Below are positions 58,452 through 64,000 of a stretch of DNA of 64,000 nucleotides, piece by piece. Below the pieces are notes generated by a model. That model saw nothing but the letters and a program-made list of their open reading frames with translations, made no database searches and was not told the DNA's origin. Numbering within the stretch: position 1 is the stretch's first letter; every line of letters starts with the position of its first letter. The DNA is from Taxillus chinensis (taxonomy: Eukaryota; Streptophyta; Magnoliopsida; Santalales; Loranthaceae), in assembly GCA_023512835.1 (NCBI GenBank), contig CM042086.1, positions 20,033,029-20,097,028 on the forward strand, given 5' to 3'. The position numbers and the translations under genes are program-made.

Positions 58452-59456
58452 CTTCTCAACCAAAAAAAAAAGGAGAGAGAGAGAGGGCCGGGGAACCAAG
58501 AAGAAGCAAAGGAAACGAAATGAGGGACAGTTTAGGACTTGACATGCAGAGGTTTGACACGATGTAGGTGATAAAATGGGGGCGCCGTGTGTCTATAAAA
58601 CAGGGCGTGGGTTGGGTGGGCCGGTTGTTTAGTTAATGCCCGCAACAACTCCCCAACCGTCCCTCCCAGACCCTTCTATCTTATATTGTAATTAACCACT
58701 GCCCATGTTTCAAGGTGCATGCATTTGTCATATCTATGCCCTTTTTTGTTTTTCTTTACTTTTTCTATTCTAAATTTTGTGGCGTCGCGCGCAGTGTCAT
58801 TCCCACATTAGATGTTTGTAAGGTGCGGGTAACGTTTGGTGGCTCCTTTTATCCGAGAAATTGAAGACACATCATTTACATGTTTGACGTACAGTTGAAG
58901 CAATGTTAATGCAAGTTCATGTGCGCCCAAATGGGGATATATATTCTTAATTTCCCCCTGCCTGACTATACATGTAGCCCGTTTTGGGCTCACTCTCACG
59001 CCCTAGTGAATGATGATCAGCAAAGCTCCACTCACGCATGTAAAGCCCTGCTCACGTGTCACAAGCTGTGTAGGGATAGCTAGGGATATATATGGCTATG
59101 GATGACAATGAAGTGGCTATTGATCTCTACCCGTTGGCCGTTTATGAAACTCATCCGTACGTTTTTATCTTGGCGGTGGCGGTGTTAAATAGAAAAAATT
59201 CATTTATTGATGACTTCACATATGTGTATAAATAGAAAAAAATTTAAATATTATCTACTATATGTAATATCAAAATATTATTTACGATTAGTATATTAAT
59301 ATGTCAGATTCGAATAGTGGGATTCAGACTCAATAAATAATTAAAGCAAAATAGAAACTTTATAAAATAATTAATGAAAGCTCTGTGTGTGTTTAAAAAA
59401 AAACAGCAAATTTAAAGGGAAATATTATTAAATGAACAAAAGAAAAAAAACATCAC
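58452..59456. promoter_or_regulatory. Upstream region of the SDR gene
   Basis: The first 100-200 bases before the ATG include a purine-rich stretch and probably the 5' UTR. A TATA-like TCTATAAAAC lies at about 58591 on the plus strand but would face the wrong way for this gene. The stretch 58700-59456 is unremarkable AT-rich sequence. Confidence 0.35.
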
Positions 59457-59847
59457 TAGGGATGTGTATCACCGGTTAAACCCGCCGAGGTTGAAAAATG
59501 GGGTGTGTATTCATCACTCGCACGCCCAGCTCATAGAACCGGCTCTTAGCCCGATTATACTTGTAGTGACAATTCTGGCTCGACTTAGATTTGGGCTCTT
59601 TTTTCTGTCCTACACTGTCCTGATGAGATAACGGGATGATCATGAGTACTGGCCATCTCGTTCGAACTCGACATTTTAATAGAATTTTTAATAATTTTAT
59701 CATTAAATATCCGTTCCAATCCGCCCGGCTCGTGATCACCCCGATTCGCTGCACTCATTAGTCTCGTTTCGCTCCAACCTGAACTCATCCAGGACAGGTT
59801 TGGATCACCTACTATCTGATCCCGCCCCGTTCCATTGTCATCCCTAC
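59457..59847. mobile_element. Probable MITE with TAGGGATG ends
   Basis: CTAGGGATGTGTATC on the left pairs with the complement of GTCATCCCTAC on the right (GTAGGGATGAC). The interior carries GGGCGGGATCAG- and ACCCGCCGAGG-type words typical of plant hAT MITEs. About 390 bases; the target duplication was not resolved. Confidence 0.45.
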
Positions 59848-60674
59848 TTGCCATCCGCTAGCTAATCTTTCTTCATATATTCCGGAAAAATTTGTGAGGG
59901 AATAGGATATTTTTGAACTACTGCCGTGTTGAATTTTTTAAAAGTATATGGTAATCTTTTGAGCTGAAAAATATTTACCATATATGTCTATTCTTTAATG
60001 TGCATATTCACTCAAGGTTAGTTCTCACCATTCTTTTTTTATTTGATATATGCCTATTCTTTATTTGAGGTTATACTCTTGGTTTACATAATTCATATTT
60101 GAAAATTGAAATAAATGTTTCAAGTTCTAGTAATAATAAATGATTTTAGCATGATTCATATAATTTTTTTTGGCATTATAAAAATAAATGGGGCAACAAT
60201 CCTTTTTTTTTATTCGCCTATATCATTTGCAAGGAATGTTTAAGAACATTTTCATGACACCTAAGCACTTTTTGTCATCCGTCAAATTTATTTTAGACGA
60301 AATCAGTCCCATTGCTGACTTTTTTTGTCAGCGATTTTTAGATCCAACTTATTTAATTGCTAGTGGCGCCCATAGCCCTTCCTGCTTTAACAAGGCCCTC
60401 GTATCTTGATTTGCCACAAATTAAAAACTGTTTTTATAAACTTATCAGTCTTTAGGTTTATAGAATATATCTTTTTAACTAGATTTCAAAATTTAGACAG
60501 ATCCAACTTGATATCATTTTTTTTAAAAAACAGATGTGAAAAAGTATGAACAAATTAATAAAAGATATGAACAATCACACAAATTTACGTAATTCACTAA
60601 TAATGTCTTATCAACTTTTATAGGGCAAAGGGAAATATTATTGATCTTGACGAGTTAAAATTACAAATACATAT

Positions 60675-62175
60675 TAGGTCATGTGATAAGCAGGAATCAT
60701 ATTAGGGGGAGTGAAATTACTATGAGAATAAAATTAGCATGGAAAACGGAATGCAAATTTTAATTATCTTAAATGCGTTTGGAATACACATGAATAAAAG
60801 GTAATAAATTAATCAAATTATCAAAATATCCTCATCTCCTACTTTCTCAATTGATGGTGTTTTGTTTCATTTTTTTTCAACATGATGCGGCATGCGTACT
60901 TCCTCATTGTCAATTGATTGATGCACGACGGTGGAGAGATGTGTTTATTTTGGAGCAGATCTAGCTAGCGCACACGGCCGTGAGAATTGATGCGTAGTTG
61001 CGAAGAGAAGGCAAGGTGGAGGGGTTGGGGATGCGCGCAACCATGGAGAGACGACGAGGCAGAGGGGGCTGGGATGCGGGCCATCGTAGAGAGATGGCAT
61101 AGTGATGGCGGTGGGGGTGCACGCGGCCATGGAGAGATGGCACAACAGTGGTGTGGGGTTGCACGGCCGTGTGGAGGAGGGGGGGGGGGGAGGAGGTGAG
61201 AGAACATGCATGGTGGGGTGGGATGGCAGAACGCTGGAATTGGGGGCGACAAAGAAGAGAACATGAGTTGAGGGGAGAGCATATACGAATAAAAAAAATA
61301 AAAAGTGGAGGGCAAAAAAATAAAATAGGTTCCCTTGTATGAGAGAACCTTTATAAGAACATCTCCAATCATTCTAACTAACTGAAATGAGCTAAAGTAA
61401 TATTTAATTTGCTACAGTGAAATTTTAACTAATAGCACTCCAATGGTGTATCATGTATTTTTTTGCTTAAAAATTAATTTTTCCAATCTACCCTTTTATT
61501 ACCTTTTTCTAAATCCCTAATACGCAGATAGGGGAACGCAGACAGATGGGGATGCTTGGGGCGGAGGGGCGCGCGACGGGGGACGGGGAACGCAAGGGGG
61601 GTGGGGGCGTGCGACGGGGAGGGGTGAAACACGGGAGAAGAGGATCAAGTGACGCAGAGGGGCGATGGGAAGGGGGTGAAGCGCGGGGAGGGGAGGGGAT
61701 CAGGCGACATGGAGGGGAGCCGATGGGGATGGGGATTGTGTGGAGGAAGGGGTCTGTGGGGAGAGGCGACGGGGATGGGGCCTGTGGGGAGAGGCAGTTG
61801 GGGATAGGGTTGCGTGGAGGAAGGAGACGCTAGAGAGGGCAATACTAACAAGAGAGAGTATAAGCTGAGTTGGCATGGGCAGTTAAAACAAAAACAAAAG
61901 ACAAATTTTGCTTTTTGTTTTGCTTTAACTATGCATTTAACTAATGCATTGGAGAAGATTTTTAGCAAAAACAAAAGCCAAATTTTGTTTTAGCTATGAC
62001 TTTACCTAATACATTGGAGATGCTCTAAACCTACTAGATGAGAGGAATGGATTTATTCTTATTTGGGGTATAAGATTCTTAGGATAATGTCTATTTCCTT
62101 TCCTTTTGTTATTCCAAACACAGGAAAAGAATGAAATTCGATTCCTTTCCTTTCTCACATACCAAACATGATATT
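60675..62175. mobile_element. TIR-like element with a G-rich island, interrupted by a nested element
   Basis: The left side (ATATTAGGTCATGTG, then GGAATC, then GTTTGGAATACAC) is mirrored at the right by the complement of ATTCCAAACACAGG and CCAAACATGATATTAG. The left arm carries a G-rich stretch at about 60940-61270. The element at 61357-62025 sits inside it, before the right arm. The TIRs are imperfect, so the outer limits are approximate. Confidence 0.4.
61357..62025. mobile_element. PIF/Harbinger-like MITE with GAGCATCTCCAATG tips and a G-rich interior
   Basis: The left tip GAACATCTCCAATCATT and the right tip (complement) GAGCATCTCCAATGTATT form inverted repeats, with TAA on both outer sides (61354-61356 and 62026-62028). 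Subterminal copies of AATGCATTGGAGAAGAT and AATACATTGGAGATG occur on the right. About 320 bases of G-rich sequence (about 61530-61850) fill the centre. Length 669 bp; no transposase. Confidence 0.7.
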
Positions 62176-63127
62176 AGTGTTAGGGTTTTCATGGATTGAA
62201 TATATATACACTTCCTTGGAACAAACTATATATATGGGCTAAACACAAATTAAAGACCAAACAGATAACCTTATTCTAACAAATTTTTAATTTTCTTAAA
62301 AATAAGTAAAATATAAATAAAGAGAATAGCAAAGGGGACTAAAATTCTTTTGTTAAAAAGGAGAAAGTAAAAAAAATAAATGTTTAGTATTAATGTTTTT
62401 TTAGTAAAATGTTTTGTTTTTAAAAAGCAAGAAAAAGAATTTAAAGATTTTGTTTTAAAGAAAAAAATGCTATTATTGTAAATTTGTTTTTTCTTAAAAA
62501 AAAAAAAGACTAGGAAAAGCTTTTAAAAAGAGTTAAGACATATAGGGTGGAAACACTTTATAGTTAAATTGGTAAGAAATACTAATCTTTTTAAAAGATG
62601 AGTTTAAAATGACATTTTATTTTTGCATTTCAATGGTACATTGTCTCGTAAAAGAATAAATCTATTTGAAATCTTTAAAAATTAAATAGTACTATATTTA
62701 TTAATCAAAATGACATTTGATAAACCCAGTACTAAAATAAAATCATCAAGTATCATTAATCTAAAAAGAGAGGGTGCATGACATGTCAATCACGTAATAA
62801 AAAATCATATATAGGCTTAAATAGTGACTTGGCAACGGGTGGAGAGCCGGAGGAGTCAGGGTCAGGGTCAGGGTCATGCATGCATTAATTGGACGTAAAA
62901 GTGGTGCGTTAGCTGGTTGTGCGATGGCATGGCCTGATTGGTTTAATTTGAATGCATTAATCCCACGCAACCAAATTAAGTTAGCAGTACCGCGCGAAGA
63001 AAATTCCATGAATACGATAGCCCGCGACCCACCAACCCTTAAAACATAGTCCCAAGTGGCCGGCCATCTTTTCGCTGTATTCATTGGGTAGGTTGAAGCT
63101 AAATCAACGAATGTTTGGATTATGAAG

Positions 63128-63161
<34 letters not shown>

Positions 63162-64000
63162 TAGTATAAAACATTGATAATATTAAATGCTTAATTAATT
63201 AATATGTTCGGAATTGGGCGGTTGAACTAACTTTTATATTTAAATTAAAATATTATTTTAATAAAAATACAAAAAACTTATAATACAGTCTTATTTTAAA
63301 TTTTTTTTTTAAATTTTAGCTGTTGATAAAGTCTATTTACAAATAATTTGTATAGAAAATTCGTGCAAAAATATTTTCTTATAAAATAATAATATCAACC
63401 CAATAAAAATGTTACTATACAAATTTCCTGGATAATATAACTGTATATAGCATTATTCTAATTTTTAATGGATTTTAATTTTCCATCGAATGTCACATTG
63501 TTTCGGATGGTCAATACAATATATAATCCCCCCTCACTTGATTGGTCTCGGGTCGAGAGTGCATTTATTCCGTCATCATCTGTGACTAAATGGTCGGTTA
63601 CTCTTATCATTTTGTTGATAATTACTATTAGATTTTTGTGTCAAAAGTTTGAAAATAAAATATTTTGTGTATTTTTTTTAAAATATTTAATATATTTTTA
63701 GAAATTATTTAGAAAGAAAAAAAAGAACAATAAATCATCATTCGACACAATTCAAGGTACTTAACCTTAATATAGTTGATTAATTGTTACATATATATAG
63801 CCGCAGAGTTTTTACTTTTTTTTAAAGCCCGTAGAAGGTGCGTGGCCACCAGTTTGATATCATACATGTTCTGACTCGTTCGATTCAACCAATTCGTTGA
63901 TCTAGCTAGCGACGACATTAGCATATGAACGGGCCGAGAATTATGGAATTGTGCTATATTGGGCTACGCGCCATTGAAATAAAAATCTCCAGGATTGCCT
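62176..64000. other. AT-rich intergenic DNA to the window end
   Basis: No gene was found. Visible items are a GTCAGG hexamer repeated at about 62856-62875, a long (TA)n run at about 63128-63159 and A/T-rich tracts. The last 150 bases are GC-moderate with no identifiable feature. Confidence 0.45.

Noticed and set aside
60945..61840. Gly/Arg-rich and Pro/His-rich frames on both strands
   Set aside because: G-rich low-complexity interiors of two transposable elements; the frames overlap one another on opposite strands.

Overview
This is nuclear DNA from a flowering plant. The evidence is GT-AG introns, plant-type protein families (chloroplast ArgJ, organelle RRM, PPR, ADF, UNC93-like 3, TIC32-type SDR), an ATG-only first coding exon in the ADF gene, AT-rich intergenic DNA and many MITE-like elements. 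The species cannot be fixed from the sequence; a eudicot or magnoliid is a guess. All gene models were assembled by hand from splice sites and reading-frame continuity, without transcript data.

Seven protein-coding genes are supported. (1) 2115-4631 (+), a plant-specific protein of unknown function with a non-coding first exon upstream. (2) 5143-13847 (-), a 17-exon chloroplast arginine-biosynthesis gene (ArgJ). (3) 19272-21175 (-), a small organelle-type RRM protein. (4) 30835-32067 (+), actin-depolymerizing factor. (5) 38953-41274 (+), an intronless PPR protein matching At3g53700/MEE40. (6) 45361-50483 (+), a UNC93-like 3 membrane protein. (7) 55433-58451 (-), a short-chain dehydrogenase of the TIC32 type. 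They are unrelated housekeeping or organelle genes with no operon-like logic. Genes 1 and 2 converge, genes 3 and 4 diverge across about 9.7 kb, and genes 6 and 7 converge across about 5 kb.

The rest is largely transposon-derived. It includes a non-autonomous gypsy-type LTR element inside an ArgJ intron (about 7799-9701) and a PIF/Harbinger-like MITE in another ArgJ intron (6756-7116). A 4.07-kb long-inverted-repeat element (14487-18556) sits in a TA microsatellite; it has a second element nested in its left arm and a copia gag-like fragment inside. A large LTR lies in minus orientation (about 33922-36253) and carries a minisatellite. A hAT-type element (37543-38442) has a perfect 8-bp target duplication. 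A TIR-bounded element (about 41707-43125) has an interior that looks like a decayed array of about 165-bp repeats. Several elements hold GC-rich islands of 250-350 bp in otherwise AT-rich DNA.

No tRNA, rRNA, CRISPR or prokaryote-like system was seen. The most unusual structures are the nested long inverted repeat, the decayed repeat array and the GC-island elements.
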